A DNA stretch of 64,000 nt from Plantago ovata (Eukaryota > Streptophyta > Magnoliopsida > Lamiales > Plantaginaceae): contig CM051455.1 of assembly GCA_028274465.1 (NCBI GenBank), forward strand, positions 116,597,547-116,661,546, read 5' to 3'. This document shows positions 27,000 to 38,870 of this stretch, in pieces. The translations under genes were made by a program, and so were the position numbers. Positions within the stretch are counted from its first letter, which is position 1, and every line of letters starts with the position of its first letter. The notes under the pieces are model-generated. The model searched no databases, had not been told where the DNA came from, and saw only the letters and a list, made by a program, of their open reading frames with translations.

Positions 27000-28274
27000 T
27001 GATGAATGTGTATTTTACACTTTCATTCGAGTCTTTTTCACCTATTTTAGCTATCCTCTATGTTAATTTAGCTATATTTGAGTACATTTTATTAGAATAG
27101 TGTCACGTTTCCCTTTAGATTTTATTTTACAGGTTTTGGTTGAAATTCGAGGATTTCCGGGCAATTATATTGAAGTTGACAAGGAATTGGTGTTCCAGAA
27201 GCCTATTTGGAGTATCTGAAGGTTTCCGGATAGGATTTGGAGTCTAGGGGCCGAATCTGGAGGTTAGAAGGCTACTAGAAGTCAGAAACCGAGTCCGAAA
27301 AGGGGAAGAAATCCAAAAACGCGTCGAAAACGCGGAATTCCGCGAGAAAAACTCTGGGGCGAACCGCCGCACAATGGGGTGAACCGCCCCGTAGTTTTTC
27401 AGGGCCTATATATAGTGCTCAGTTTTTCTCCGAAAATCATATCTTTCCAGACCTACTTTCTCACCTCTCTCTATAGTTTTAGGTAGGAACTTCCCGGGGC
27501 CTGTCCTAGGAGTTCTGTAGCTTAGGGGATACTTTTTCATAGCAGTTTGGAGCTCGTAGGACCGCAATCATCCGGAGATTGACAACCTTCGGTAACTTTG
27601 TATCTTACAGTTTTATTCTACTTATTTTATTATATTCTTTCAACATGTTTTCTTCTATGATTTCTGTTGATTGCATGCCTATTATGAGTAGCTAAACTTA
27701 TCGTTGGTGGTAGTATGTGAATTCTTAGCGAGGGAAGATAATCATGCTAATGGCTATATCGCGCATTATACTCCGTGTCATTGCTTTATTTCGTTGATCA
27801 GTTGCAACCAAAATTCTCGTATGTTGTATTGATTATTATGCACAATTGGACACTAGTCGACCATCAGACCAATTATCTTCGTAGTGTTGAATAATTACGG
27901 AACACAATAGGACAATCGTGATTGACTAGTCAGACCAAATTATCTTCGTAGTGCTTAATACTTGCAACAGGACACTAGATTGATTCAAAGATCTCTATGC
28001 AAGACCGAGGAATTTATGCATGATTATCGACCCATTATGTTAAGAAGGACCATACTATCACCAATCTCCATTATCTGCTAGAAACCCCCTATTGCTATCT
28101 GTCTGCTGTTTTATATTCTCTTGTTTAATAGATAAAGCAAGTTATAGTCCTGAGAGAACGACACTCGAGTCATTCTACTGCTACACTACGGTTTTCGTTG
28201 TAGTTGTGGATTGCCTTTGGCTAAATAACAAATTTATTTGACTGAACCGGGACCTGACAAATCTCCGTTCATCA
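27000..28274 (+). repeat. 3' LTR of G1
   Basis: 1275 bp. Two boxes GGGGCGAACCGCCGC (27356) and GGGGTGAACCGCCCC (27376) stand 20 bases apart just upstream of TATATATA (about 27407), a plausible U3 promoter. It ends TTCATCA followed by ACATC of the host TNP2 gene. Confidence 0.92.
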
Positions 28275-29178
28275 ACATCTTATCTGCACATGCATTTGAT
28301 GCATACAACCTCTTCAGACGAGGACCTATAGGGAAGTACCACATTATCTTGTGGGAGAGATTCTTCTTCTGTCGTTTCATTGCAGCGCCCTCCTTGTAAC
28401 GACTATACCGGTCCTTCCCACAATGTTTACATTTCAACAAACCTTCATCCTCCCCCCAATAGATCATACACATACCCGGGAAGCAATCTATTTTATCCAT
28501 AGGCAATCCCATCGCCTTCATCTTCTTCTGCGCTTGGTAATAGTTTGTTGGAACTAGGCTTCCTTCAGGCATAGCATCCGTGATCAAACTCAACCAATCG
28601 TTGCAGCTGCTTTCTGAATTCCCACCACCCTCCTTGTTGCTCATAATTCGAGACAACATAGTCAATTCATTCATCCTACACCCCGGGTAGAGTGGCATCT
28701 TTGACGCTTCCAACAAGTCAAAGAACTGTTGTGACTCAGCATTCGGAGGCTCCTCATTAACAACACCCTCCGTGAATTCTTGACCCGCAGCGTTATGGAC
28801 CATCTCTTCCATCCGGTCCCATGTGCCATCATCATGAGTACAGGCACCTGGTGTAGCACTACTCTCCTGCCTTTTCCTACGCTTCCCCGACAACATGGAA
28901 TAATCCCCCAACAAACGAACTGCCTCACCATGATGATTCCACACCTCATATTTAGGGACAAAACCATTACTCTTCAAATGGTCTACAACCACCGTAGAGG
29001 GTAAGTACTTACGGTTCCTACATTTCTTATGGTTGCAAGGACACTTCATCATCCTAGTACTCAAACACTCGGGTTTTGACAATGCAAATTCGACAAATGC
29101 ATTGACCCCTTGTACAAACGTAGGCAAAAGTATTCCATCTGCAATCCTACTGTACATCCAAGTACGATCGGGATTCAT
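28275..29178 (-). pseudogene. CACTA TNP2 transposase, N-terminal part
   Basis: Starts at ATG 29178 (MNPDRTWMYSRIADG) and is open to the junction with G1 at 28274. Residues 1-90 match the transposase-associated domain (PF13963): CPCNHKKCRNRKYLPSTVVVDHL and GFVPKYEVWNHHGE. The second half has CNDWLSLITDAMPEGSLVP, NYYQAQKKMKAMGLPMDKID and a Cys pair followed by KCKHCGKDRYSRY, the zinc-binding region of TNP2. The frame continues at 22671 (MRWHKERVVADDQEG) after removal of G1 and one target copy. Confidence 0.9.
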
Positions 29179-30024
29179 AATTGAATGCTAAACCTGGCCA
29201 ATAGAAGTTTAGTACATTGCAGCGGCTAACGTATCTTTTCACCGATTATTCATTTTAATATCAGTTTTTTACATTGCATTATATATACTCCCAATATTTT
29301 CTAATTTAAATTTACCTATGATCGAGTTATTTCCTTCATACTTACATTTTTTTAAAACAATAATTACTTATATTTGTCTATATTTTATACAATTTTCATT
29401 ATAATAACTACTTACAATATACTATAATTACATATATTTATCTATACTTCCATTATAATTATACAATTTCCATTATTATAACTACTTACAATACACAATA
29501 ATTTACTCATATTTCCATTATACTTATACAATTTCCAAATCTAATTAGTAATTAGTATATCCGAAACAAAACTACACAAATTGAACAAAACTAACTACGT
29601 AATCCAACTCAATTCAAATACCAAACATAATCGAACTCAACTATAAAATACCCAATTCATCCCAAATCTATCAATTCACCAACTAAAACTTGTGCATCCC
29701 CCCTAATTTGAGCTACACAACATAATAGATACTAGTAGAATGCATAAAATTCAATGAATTGAAAAAAAATGAAGAATACTAAAATTTAGACAAGTTAGGG
29801 TTCGAAATATATACCTTTGATTGCGGAACAAATGGGGAAATAATCACGCAATTGAATAGCTACACTTGTTCCTTGATGGAAGAGCTTCGAAATGACTATA
29901 CGATTGATTGAAATGGTGAAGAAATGAAGAAAATAGGGGAGGAGAAAATGGAGCCGCGAAGGAGAGAAGTGTTGCTGTGCGTTGGTGTTCTGTCCGTCTG
30001 CCGGCGAAGACGACGATATGTTAA
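29179..30024. other. 5' leader region of the CACTA TNP2 gene
   Basis: A/T-rich sequence upstream of the TNP2 start, with several oligo-pyrimidine and CTTACAAT-type short repeats between 29330 and 29560. It probably contains promoter, 5' UTR and perhaps a leader intron. A minus-strand frame at 30046-29795 has no recognisable similarity. Confidence 0.4.
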
Positions 30025-30442
30025 CAGTTAGCGACGGATGGCTCATCCGTCGCTAAATAGCGATCGGTCGCTATTTAGCGACCGATTAGCTCATCCGTCG
30101 CCAATTATTATTATTATTTTTTTTAATATAGCATAGCAACCGATGGAACCATCGGTCGCTAAGCATTTTGACCAGCAAAACAATAAAAGAAAAAGAAATT
30201 AAAAAGCCGCGACGGATGAGATCATCGGTCACAAATGTAGCGACGGATGGGTCCATCCGTCGCTAAATAGCGACCGATGGCTAATCCGTCGCTAATCCCC
30301 GTGCGCTCTAAGGGTTTACGGACGCGCTTTTACACGATTTTTCTTATCCGTCGCTAATGGCCTTTTATCCGTCGCTAAAAGACCGATCGGTCGCTAATTT
30401 TAGCAACCGATCTATCCGTCGCTAAAAGTGGTTGCTAAAAGT
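30025..30442. repeat. CACTA subterminal repeats, right end
   Basis: Direct and inverted copies of TTAGCGACGGAT and ATCCGTCGCTAA, with variants AGCGACCGATC and AGCAACCGATGG, up to the terminal CTTGTAGTG. Same motif set as the left end, as expected for TNP1 binding sites. Confidence 0.85.
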
Positions 30443-30461
30443 TGTATTTCTTGTAGTGATC

Positions 30462-31282
30462 TTCTGTTTCCCCCTGAATTGAAAGACCGGGAGGAAGTTC
30501 CATGTATATGGTTTCATCAAGATCTCTGTTTAGAAAGGCATTATGTACATCTAATTGTACAAGGGACCAATTCTCTTTTGCTGCTAGTGCCAAAAATACT
30601 TTGATAGAAGTTAGTTTTGCAACTGGACTGAAAGTCTCAGTATAATCAAAACCATACTTCTGCGTGTATCCTTTGGCAACTAGCCGTGCTTTATGTTTTT
30701 TTATGTTGCCTTCTGCATTTAATTTTGTTTTAAAAACAAACCTGCAACCAATAGCTTTAGCATTTTTTGGTTTTGGTACTATACTCCATGTCTTATTTTC
30801 CTGCAGGGCTTTCAATTCTAGTGAAATGGCTTCTCTCCAATGGGATTGAGAGACTGCTTGTTAAAAAGTTTCTGGATCATGAACCATTGCAAGATTTATA
30901 GAGTAGGTTCTGCCTTTATCTGTAACTTTGTCATATGCAAGAAACTCTGAAATGGGATATCGAGTTTGTAATGAGCTAGCATGTACTGCATATGATTTGG
31001 CTTCATGATGGAAGATATCTAAATGTGTAGGAAGATGTCTTTCTCTTGTTGATCTTCTAAGAATTGGTGAGTTTCTTGCTTTTGGTTCCCTTATTGGTGA
31101 ACTTCTTACTGGTGAACTCTCAACTCTTTCTCTCATGGGAGAATTTCTCATGTCAGCAACGTCTGCATCTACTTCTTGTATTGGAGTTGCTTCCTCATGT
31201 TGTAATGGAATTTCTTCCATGTTTTCTTCATTTTCAGTTTCATCTCGTTGTTCTAAAATGTCAGTAGCATCATTTAAGTATT
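30462..31282 (-). pseudogene. C1 integrase-RT linker and reverse transcriptase N-terminal part
   Basis: 31282-30861 encodes a low-complexity linker (SPMRERVESSPVRSSPIREP) and an RT-proximal segment (FLAYDKVTDKGRTYSIN). 30815-30462 is the RT start: WSIVPKPKNAKAIGCRFVFK, ARLVAKGYTQKYGFDYTETF, SPVAKLTSIKVFLALAA, QLDVHNAFLNRDLDETIYM. A TAA near 30858 interrupts the frame between them. The RT is cut at 30461 by the CACTA insertion and continues at 17278. Confidence 0.88.
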
Positions 31283-32553
31283 TGATGAACGCGCGGATGT
31301 CGTGCTCCGAGCAAATCAAATAAATTTGTTATTTAGCCAAAGGCAATTCACAACTACAACGAAAACCGTAGTGTAGCAGTAGAATGACCTCGAGTGTCGT
31401 TCTCTAAGGACTATAACTAGCTTTATCTATTTAACTAAAGAATATAAAAACAGCAGACGGTATAGCAAAGGTTTTTCTAATAGATAATGGAGATTGGTGA
31501 TAGTATGATCCTTCAAAGCATAACGGGTTAATAATCATGCGTAAATTCCTCGGTTTTGAATGGAGATCTTTGATCAATCAATTGTCCTGTTGCAATTATT
31601 AAACACTACGAAGATATAGATACTGACAAGTCAAACACTATTGTCCAATTGTGTTCCGTAATTATTCAACACTACGAAGATATAGATATGCATAGGTCGA
31701 CGAGGGTCCAATTGTGCATAATAATTAATCAACATACAAAGATATAGGTTGCGCCTGATCAACGAAATAAAGCAATAACACGGAGTATAATGCGCGATAT
31801 AGCCATTAGCATGATTATCAACCCTTCGCTAAGAATTCACATACTACCACCAACGATAAGTTTAGCTACTCATAGTTGTCATGCAATCAACAGAAATCAT
31901 AGAAGAAAACATGTTGAAAGATATATAAAAATAAGTAGAATAAACCGTAAGATACAATGTTACCGAAGGTTGTCAGTCTCCGAAGAATCGCGATCTTACA
32001 AGCTCCAAACTGCTATGAAAAAGTATCTCCTAAGCTACAAACCCCCAGAACAGGCTCTGGGAAGTTCCTACCTAAAACTACAAAGAAAGGTGAGAGAATA
32101 GGTCTGGAAAAGTATGAATTTCGGAGAAAAACTGAGCAACTATATAGCTTCGAAATAGTGTGGGGCGATTCGCCCCACGTCCCGGGCGGTTCGTCCGGGA
32201 GTAATTTTCGCGGAATTCCGCGTTTTCGATGCGTTTTTGGATTTCTTCCCCTTTTCGGACTCGGTTTCTGACTTCTAGTGGCCTTCTAACCTCCAGATTC
32301 GACCCCTAGACTCCAAATTCTATCCGGAAACCTTCAGATACTCCAAATAGGCTTCTGGAACACCAATTCCTTGTCAACTTCAATATAATTGCCCGGAAAT
32401 CCTCATTTTTCATCCAAAACCTGTAAAATAAAATCTAAAGGGAAACGTGACACTATTCTAATAAAATGCACTAAAATATAGCTAAATTAACATAGAGGAT
32501 AGCTAAAATAGGTGAAAAAGACTCAAATGAAAGTGTAAAATACACATTCATCA
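31283..32553 (-). mobile_element. Solo LTR of the G family (G2)
   Basis: 1271 bp, TGATGAAC...TTCATCA, flanked by perfect GTATT duplications (31278-31282 and 32554-32558). It sits between the integrase and RT of C1. No internal sequence adjoins it, so it is the product of recombination between two LTRs. It is more diverged than the G1 and G3 LTRs, and its paired boxes are at about 32163-32196. Confidence 0.93.
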
Positions 32554-33473
32554 GTATTCAGGTATGCTTATTTGTATGTTCTCATCTTTTTGTGTTATTT
32601 CCTTAAAAGGGAATACACTTTCCACAAACACTACATTTCTTGAGATGATCACTTTTCTTTTATTTAGATCGAACAACTTATATCCTTTAATATGGGGAGT
32701 ATGTCCAATGTAGGCACATTTTTGTGTTCTAGAATCGAGCTTTGTTCTTCCTACTGGCTCAGTGGAACAGAAACATAGGCAACCAAATGTCTTTAATTGG
32801 GAATAGTCTGGCATTTTTCCACTGAGAACTTCAAAAGGAGATTTGTTGTTTAAGATAGGCGTAGGTATTCGATTTATCAAATACGCTGCAGTCAATACTG
32901 CTTCTCCCCAAAAATATTTAGGTAGCTTGCTTTGAAAAAGTAAAGCTCTAGTTACATTCAACAAATGTTGATGTTTTCTTTCAGCAATCCCATTCTGTTG
33001 GGGTGTGTATACACACGTTTTCTGGTGAATGATACCACTTTCATTCATGAATTCAGGCATTAGAAACTCTAAGCCATTATCGGTTCTTATTATCTTTACT
33101 TTTTATTCAATTGATTATGCATCAATTTCACAAATGCCATCAGAGTACTTTTTGTCTCAGATTTGTGTTTAAGCAAGAAAATCCAAGTGAAGCGACTATA
33201 GTCATTTACGATTGTCAAAAAATAGTGCTGATTATTCAAAGTAGCAGTGGAGTATGGCCCCCAAATATCGCAATTTAACAACTCAAGAACATAACTAGAA
33301 CTTGAATTACTCACTGGAAAAGATAGCTTCTTCTGTTTTGCTTTCATAAAAATCTCACAGAAAGCAAAATCATTACACTGAACTATGGGATAAACACTAG
33401 AAATAAGAGACAATCTACTTGAACTAGGATGACCTAAACGATAGCCAGAGATGACTTCAGACAAGAGCTTCAT
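32554..33473 (-). pseudogene. C1 integrase
   Basis: 33473-33096 has a GAG-pre-integrase tail and the first part of the core (LLNCDIWGPYSTATLNNQHY, NDYSRFTWIFLLKHKSE), including the first catalytic Asp. 33060-32554 continues with YTPQQNGIAERKHQHLLNV and the catalytic Glu region, then AYLINRIPTPILNNKSPFEV and FGCLCFCSTEPVGRTKLDSR. A stop and small frame change lie between 33096 and 33060. Its C-terminal end joins the linker at 31282 after removal of the solo LTR. Confidence 0.9.
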
Positions 33474-33474
33474 C

Positions 33475-35133
33475 CTAAGCAGTATCTTTATTCAAAATGG
33501 CTAATGCCTTAGGTAATTTCAAGGACTCTTGAAGAGTGTACAGACCTTTTCTTGTTTCAATCTTCCCAATCTTGGTCCATGGTTGATTGGAGATAGAGCT
33601 TTTCTGCAATATGTAGCAATCATTGTTAGAAAACATGAATGCTATTTCATTATCATTGCATATTTCGCTCACTGACATTAAGTTTAATTTAAAAGAAGGT
33701 ACACACAACACATCTTTAAGAATGAACTTTCCTTCTATTTTAATGTCTCCAATATGACATACTATTGCTCTTTGCAAAGTTGGCAATGTCACAGAGGTAT
33801 TAACTTCTCTTTTATTGCTAGTGAAATATTTTTCTGAACACTATGTGATCAGAAGCTCCTGAATCCAAGATCCATCTTTCCAAAGTATGATTTGAAACAA
33901 AATTGACAAAATTAAATTTACCTGCATAGTTTACTTCTGCTTCATTTCCGTCCTTCTGAGATGAGCTGGTTCCACATTTCTGCTGTCCTGCACCACTTGG
34001 AGATCCACCTGGTCCTTTCTGAGCATATTGAATCAACTGCTGGAACTGATCATTGGTCATGGAGACTGTGTTAAGATTGGTTGCAGCTGCAACCGGTTGA
34101 TGCCCTTGATATCCAGTCCTTCCTCCCATGTTGCCAGTTCTTCCTCCCATATTTCCATAAGTGCCTCTTCCACCTCTGCCTCTGTAGTTTCCTCTTCCAT
34201 TCTTGCCTTCAACTCCCCTCTTCTGTGGATAGCCATGAACTTTAAAGCACGTGTCATATTTGTGATTTGAAACTTTGGACAGTTGGGACAGTAGAGCTGG
34301 TCTCTCTTCTTCTTGTTGCTATTGTTGAGCTGAGCATTGTTACTTCCAAATGCTTGAACACCTGTGTTGTCAACATACATAGCTGAAGCCTCCACCTCAC
34401 CAAGCTGGTCCTGCCTTGCCATCTTTTGGCTTTCTTCCTGCAAAACAAGTGCATATGCCTCATCTATGGATGGTTTTGGATCCATAGTGATGATTTGACC
34501 CCTGATAATATCATAGTTTTCATTGAGACCCATCAAGAAACAGAAAATCTTGTCAAGCTGATTGTGCTTTTCAATAGCCTCAGCATGCTTGCAAGTTTCA
34601 TCACAAGTACAAGTTGGCAATGGCCTGCAATCACCAAGTTCTTCCCAAAGAGCATTCATCTTAGTGAAATAGTCTTGCACATTATCATTGCTTTGACCAA
34701 GAGAACTCAAAGCTCTCTGCAGCTGACAGATGCGCACATCATTTGGCTTTGAGTACCTGGTAGTGATTTTGTTCCATGCTTCCTTGGTTGTCTTCACATA
34801 GAGAATGACACTTTTGATTTCTTGTGATACATAATGTATCATCCAAGACAAGACAATTGTGTTGCATCTGTTCCACGCCTTCTTTTAGACTTCATCATTT
34901 TCAGGAGCAGTGATGGTGCCATCAACAAAACCAACTTTGTTTCTGATTTCAAGGGACATGCAAAAAGCTTTGGACCATGTATGGTAGTTTGATTTGGTGA
35001 GGAGTGGAGTAATAGAACCAGAGGTAGCGTTTTCTGAGTGGTGGATGAAGTAGGGACTTTATGGATATTCATGGTCAGGGACTTGAGCCTTTTCAACTGC
35101 TTTCTTTGCGGTTTCATCAATAGTGGTATCCAT
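33475..35133 (-). pseudogene. C1 gag and protease
   Basis: Gag probably starts at ATG 35133 (MDTTIDETAKKAVEKAQVPD). It reads LLTKSNYHTWSKAF, typical of the Copia gag N-terminal domain (PF14244), then a UBN2-type region at 34851-34057 (KIFCFLMGLNENYDIIRGQI, MDPKPSIDEAYALVLQEESQ) and a CxxC start of a zinc knuckle (YCPNCPK). Protease is at 33880-33818 (WILDSGASDHI). The pre-integrase stretch 33792-33475 reads LKDVLCVPSFKLNLMSVS. Stops at about 35060 and 34885 and a frameshift near 34200 show decay. Confidence 0.85.
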
Positions 35134-35176
35134 TGTTGTGGGGCTTCAAAAGGTAAGGAAAGCAGAGATTGAAAGG

Positions 35177-36456
35177 CTATGAACACGAGATTTGTCAGGT
35201 CCCGGTTCAGTCAAATAAATTTGTTATTTAGCCAAAGGCAATCCACAACTACAACGAAAACCGTAGTGTAGTAGTAGAATGACTCGAGTGTCGTTCTCTC
35301 AGGACTATAACTTGCTTTATCTATTTAACAAGAGAATATAAAATCAGCAAACAGACAGCAATAGGGGGTTTTCTAGCAGATAATGGAGATTGGTGATAGT
35401 ATGGTCCTTCTTAACATAATGGGTCGATAATCATGCATAAATTCCTCGGTCTTGCATAGAGATCTTTGAATCAATCTAGTGTCCTGTTGCAAGTATTAAG
35501 CACTACGAAGATAATTTGGTCTGACTAGTCAATCACGATTGTCCTATTGTGTTCCGTAATTATTCAACACTACGAAGATAATTGGTCTGATGGTCGACTA
35601 GTGTCCAATTGTGCATAATAATCAATACAACATACGAGAATTTTGGTTACAACTGATCAACGAAATAAAGCAATGACACGGAGTATAATGCGCGATATAG
35701 CCATTAGCATGATTATCTTCCCTCGCTAAGAATTCACATACTACCACCAACGATAAGTTTAGCTACTCATAATAGGCATGCAATCAACAGAAATCATAGA
35801 AGAAAACATGTTGAAAGAATATAATAAAATAAGTAGAATAAAACTGTAAGATACAAAGTTACCGAAGGTTGTCAATCTCCGGATGATTGCGATCCTACGA
35901 GCTCCAAACTGCTATGAAAAAGTATCCCCTAAGCTACAGAACTCCCAGGACAGGCCTTGGGAAGTTCCTACCTAAAACTATAGAGAGAGGTGAGAAAGTA
36001 GGTCTGGAAAGATATGATTTTCGGAGAGAAAACTGAGCACTATATATAGGCCCCGAATAAACTCTGGGGCGGCTCGCCCCATGCTGCGGCGGTTCTCCCC
36101 CCGGCTTTTTCGTGGAATTTCGCGTTTTTCGACGCGGTTTTGGATTTCTTCACCTTTTCGGACTCGGTTTTTGACTTCTAGTGACCTTCTAACCTCCAGA
36201 TTCGACCCCTAGACTCCAAATCCTATCCGGAAACCTTCGGATACTCCAAATAGGCTTCTGGAACACCAATTCCTTGTCAACTTCAATATAATTGCCCGGA
36301 AATCCCCGAATTTCAACCAAAACCTGTAAAATAAAATCTAAAGGGAAACGTGACACTATTCTAATAAAATGTACTAAAATATAGCTAAATTAACATAGAT
36401 GATAGCTAAAATAGGTGAAAAAGACTCGAATGAAAGTGTAAAATACACATTCATCA
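35177..36456 (-). repeat. 3' LTR of G3
   Basis: Closely matches 44037-45316. Its outer end reads CTATGAAC where the family has TGATGAAC, so the terminal TG is mutated; the intact target duplication shows the boundary is right. Paired boxes lie at about 36065-36100. Confidence 0.9.
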
Positions 36457-38004
36457 AACTCCCCAAACCGAACCTTTGCTTGTCCTCAAGCAACTAAGCT
36501 AGACTCTAATACAAAAAACATGCAAGACACAAAATGGAGTTTCATGCCAAATAAAATGAACTAATCTACTAAATCTACCAAATAACATATGAACAAAAAC
36601 CATATGAATTAAACAATGAATATAGGTTGAAGAATACCTCGATTGACTTATACACATCCACATAAGCACTTATGTCAAGACAAGATAGTCTCTCGTAACA
36701 TTCTCTACCTGGACCTAGTCAGTGACGACGTAATGATGCATGCTAAGATACGAATGGTTGCCCCGTGCCTATGAAACTGAGGACTTACTGCTGTTCCACC
36801 ATGTTAAGACTTTTCCTCAAAAGAGGTCGAACCAGTACTGGCTCTCATCAAACGAAGGAGGGTTCCCTATGAAAGATAACACTCCCCTATTCTACCCATC
36901 TCTCAAGTAAAGTCTTAAGCTATTCACCACTTCCTGAATGGCAGGACGAGGGTGGTCTAGAACAGATGACACTCAAGACAAAAAAGATTAAAAATAAAAA
37001 TAGAAAATTACAACACGATTACGAACAATACGAAAAATGGAAAAGACTCAAACTTTGCTAAACTGCTATTTAACTTTCTTTTTGGACCCTTCTTTGCTTT
37101 TTTAGGGTCTTCTCTTTTTTTCTTCTTTTTTTTTTCCAGATTCTTTTTTTCTTTTTCTCATTTTTTTTCTGGAAATTTTCCTTTTTTTCCGATTTTTTTC
37201 CTAGCCAGCAGTAGCATAACAAAATGACTCACACGACTTCCCCAAACCTATTCGAAAGAATAGGTTGGAGTACAAAATTTACGGAAAAAGAAAAAATAAA
37301 CTCACGATACGAAAATGAAAAACAGAAACAAGTCTAATGATGGTGTAACCCACTCCCCAAACCTATTCGGAAGAATAGGTTATAAACAAAGGATCACACA
37401 ACCTCACACTACCTCCTTCCTAGGCATTTAGCAATCTCAAAGCATGGTGAAGACTTGTTGCCTCTTAGGTACATAATCACTCGGGAAAACAACCATAAAA
37501 CCCTAACATGCATCATCCTATTATAAAGGCCTTCGTGAACCGCAGTAGAGAAAACACCACTAAGTGATGTCGAGACTACCAAGCTTAACTAAGTGCAATA
37601 CATAAATGTGACAAGCCAAGCGAGAAAAACCTCAAACAAATTCATAGAGATGAAGCATACGATTAATGGCATAGCTAGTTGATCTACCCAATAAAAAAGT
37701 TCAAAAAATTCGGCAATAAACTCCATATAAAACATGCAAGACTATCCTAGGATGAATGTAGTGAAATGCAACCTAAAAAATCTAAGAAAGCAGTAAACGT
37801 GCAAATGCAAAATGCAGACGGATAAAACATGCGAGGTACTATACTCAACCTACCAATGTCAAGCTCCAAACTAACAATACTAGATCACTTAAATCACATC
37901 CCCCCTCATGAAATTAACGCTAGTCTCTAGCAGTAAGAAAATGAGGAAATAAGATGTGATACTAGATGTTACCCCATGGTTTGGCCTCGGTCGGCTGAGT
38001 ATGC
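36457..38004 (-). other. Shared 3' module of G3
   Basis: Inverted relative of 25505-26999 in G1, including the two hairpins (37245-37266, 37360-37381), the A/G-rich tract (about 37075-37200 on the minus strand) and the polypurine tract GGTTTGGGGAGTT next to the LTR. No coding sequence recognised. Confidence 0.8.
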
Positions 38005-38425
38005 TGCTTGTGATTTATTGGGCCTCCTTTGTGAGCTTTATAGGGTGTCATCAGGTCTTCTGGTGGGTGCGGTAGTTCCATTTTTAGGCCGGACAGGAAC
38101 AACTCCTCTATCAGGATCATCATTGCCCGTATGGCCTTCATTGTCACTACTGTCACCATCATCACCGCCAATAGAGTTGTAGTGGCAGGTAGAATTCTCA
38201 AGATTAGCCGCCGATGTTATGGAATCCTCCATCCTGTAGCCCTCCAATAGGATGTGAACTGTTGAAGGGGAAAGGACAGTGGTATCAGGACCTCCCCCTC
38301 CAACGTTTTACACCACGAGAAGGTTACAGTAGGCTGCTCGGATACTCAGAAGTCTTCTACCTTTTCCTCCAATTTCGACCACATTCTCCACTGTTGCTCC
38401 GACCGATGTCTATATGATGCTCACT

Positions 38426-38845
38426 TTAGAGGCAGGCAAAGGGCGCCCCAACGAGGGACTGGGTACCCATGTCATTATGTTTTGGAACCAAGCTAGCGCT
38501 TCGAAATCTTCTAGCAACTACGAACTCAAGATTGAATCCGTCGCGGCGAGAATGTCCCGGTGCCTTCCAGTTCACTCGAACTTTGCAGTCCTCGTGATGG
38601 AGTGATGACGTAATAACGGTTTCTGTCCCTTCGGTGGTGCATGAATAGGCATAGGAGTCCTTACTCCAGGTGTACTCTAGCTCCTCCTCTTGGATAATCC
38701 ACGACGTTGTTGCAAAACCCCTTGGCTCGAACGCACGTCTAGCGAGATCACCTTCCTTGACATGGTTCTTCACAACAATCATACGGGAATGCTCCTTTCC
38801 CTTGGTATGGTACCTACAAACAGCGGTTAGCACCTCGTATGACAC
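38426..38845 (-). CDS. Unidentified ORF in G3
   Basis: 139-codon frame starting MSYEVLTAVCRYHTKGKEHS, then EEELEYTWSKDSYAYSCTTE and HHEDCKVRVNWKAPGHSRRD. I do not recognise a family. Splice-like signals precede KGKEH (TTTGTAG|GT), so it could be an exon. The same sequence begins at the far right end of the window in G5 (63965-64000), so it is part of the element family, not a one-off insertion. It may be a degenerate second element ORF or a captured host gene fragment. Confidence 0.3.
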   Translation of the reverse strand: MSYEVLTAVCRYHTKGKEHSRMIVVKNHVKEGDLARRAFEPRGFATTSWIIQEEELEYTWSKDSYAYSCTTEGTETVITSSLHHEDCKVRVNWKAPGHSRRDGFNLEFVVARRFRSASLVPKHNDMGTQSLVGAPFACL

Positions 38846-38870
38846 AAAACAGACTCAAATATATGCTAGT

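Larger units (their letters stand above)
22673..28274 (+). mobile_element. Gypsy-type gag-only LTR element G1 (TR-GAG-like)
   Basis: Complete element with LTRs at 22673-23935 and 27000-28274, inserted in the CACTA TNP2 gene. Flanks are GCATC and ACATC, a target duplication with one change. LTR ends are TGATGAA...TTCATCA. The primer binding site 23939-23956 (TGGCGCCATTGCCGGGGA) fits tRNA-Asp, as in many plant Gypsy elements; the polypurine tract before the 3' LTR is CGGTTTGGGGAATT. The interior (3.06 kb) holds one gag ORF and a long non-coding 3' module. No protease, RT or integrase is visible, so it must use enzymes from another element. I count only about 20 base differences plus two short indels between the LTRs, so it is young. 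Confidence 0.88.
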
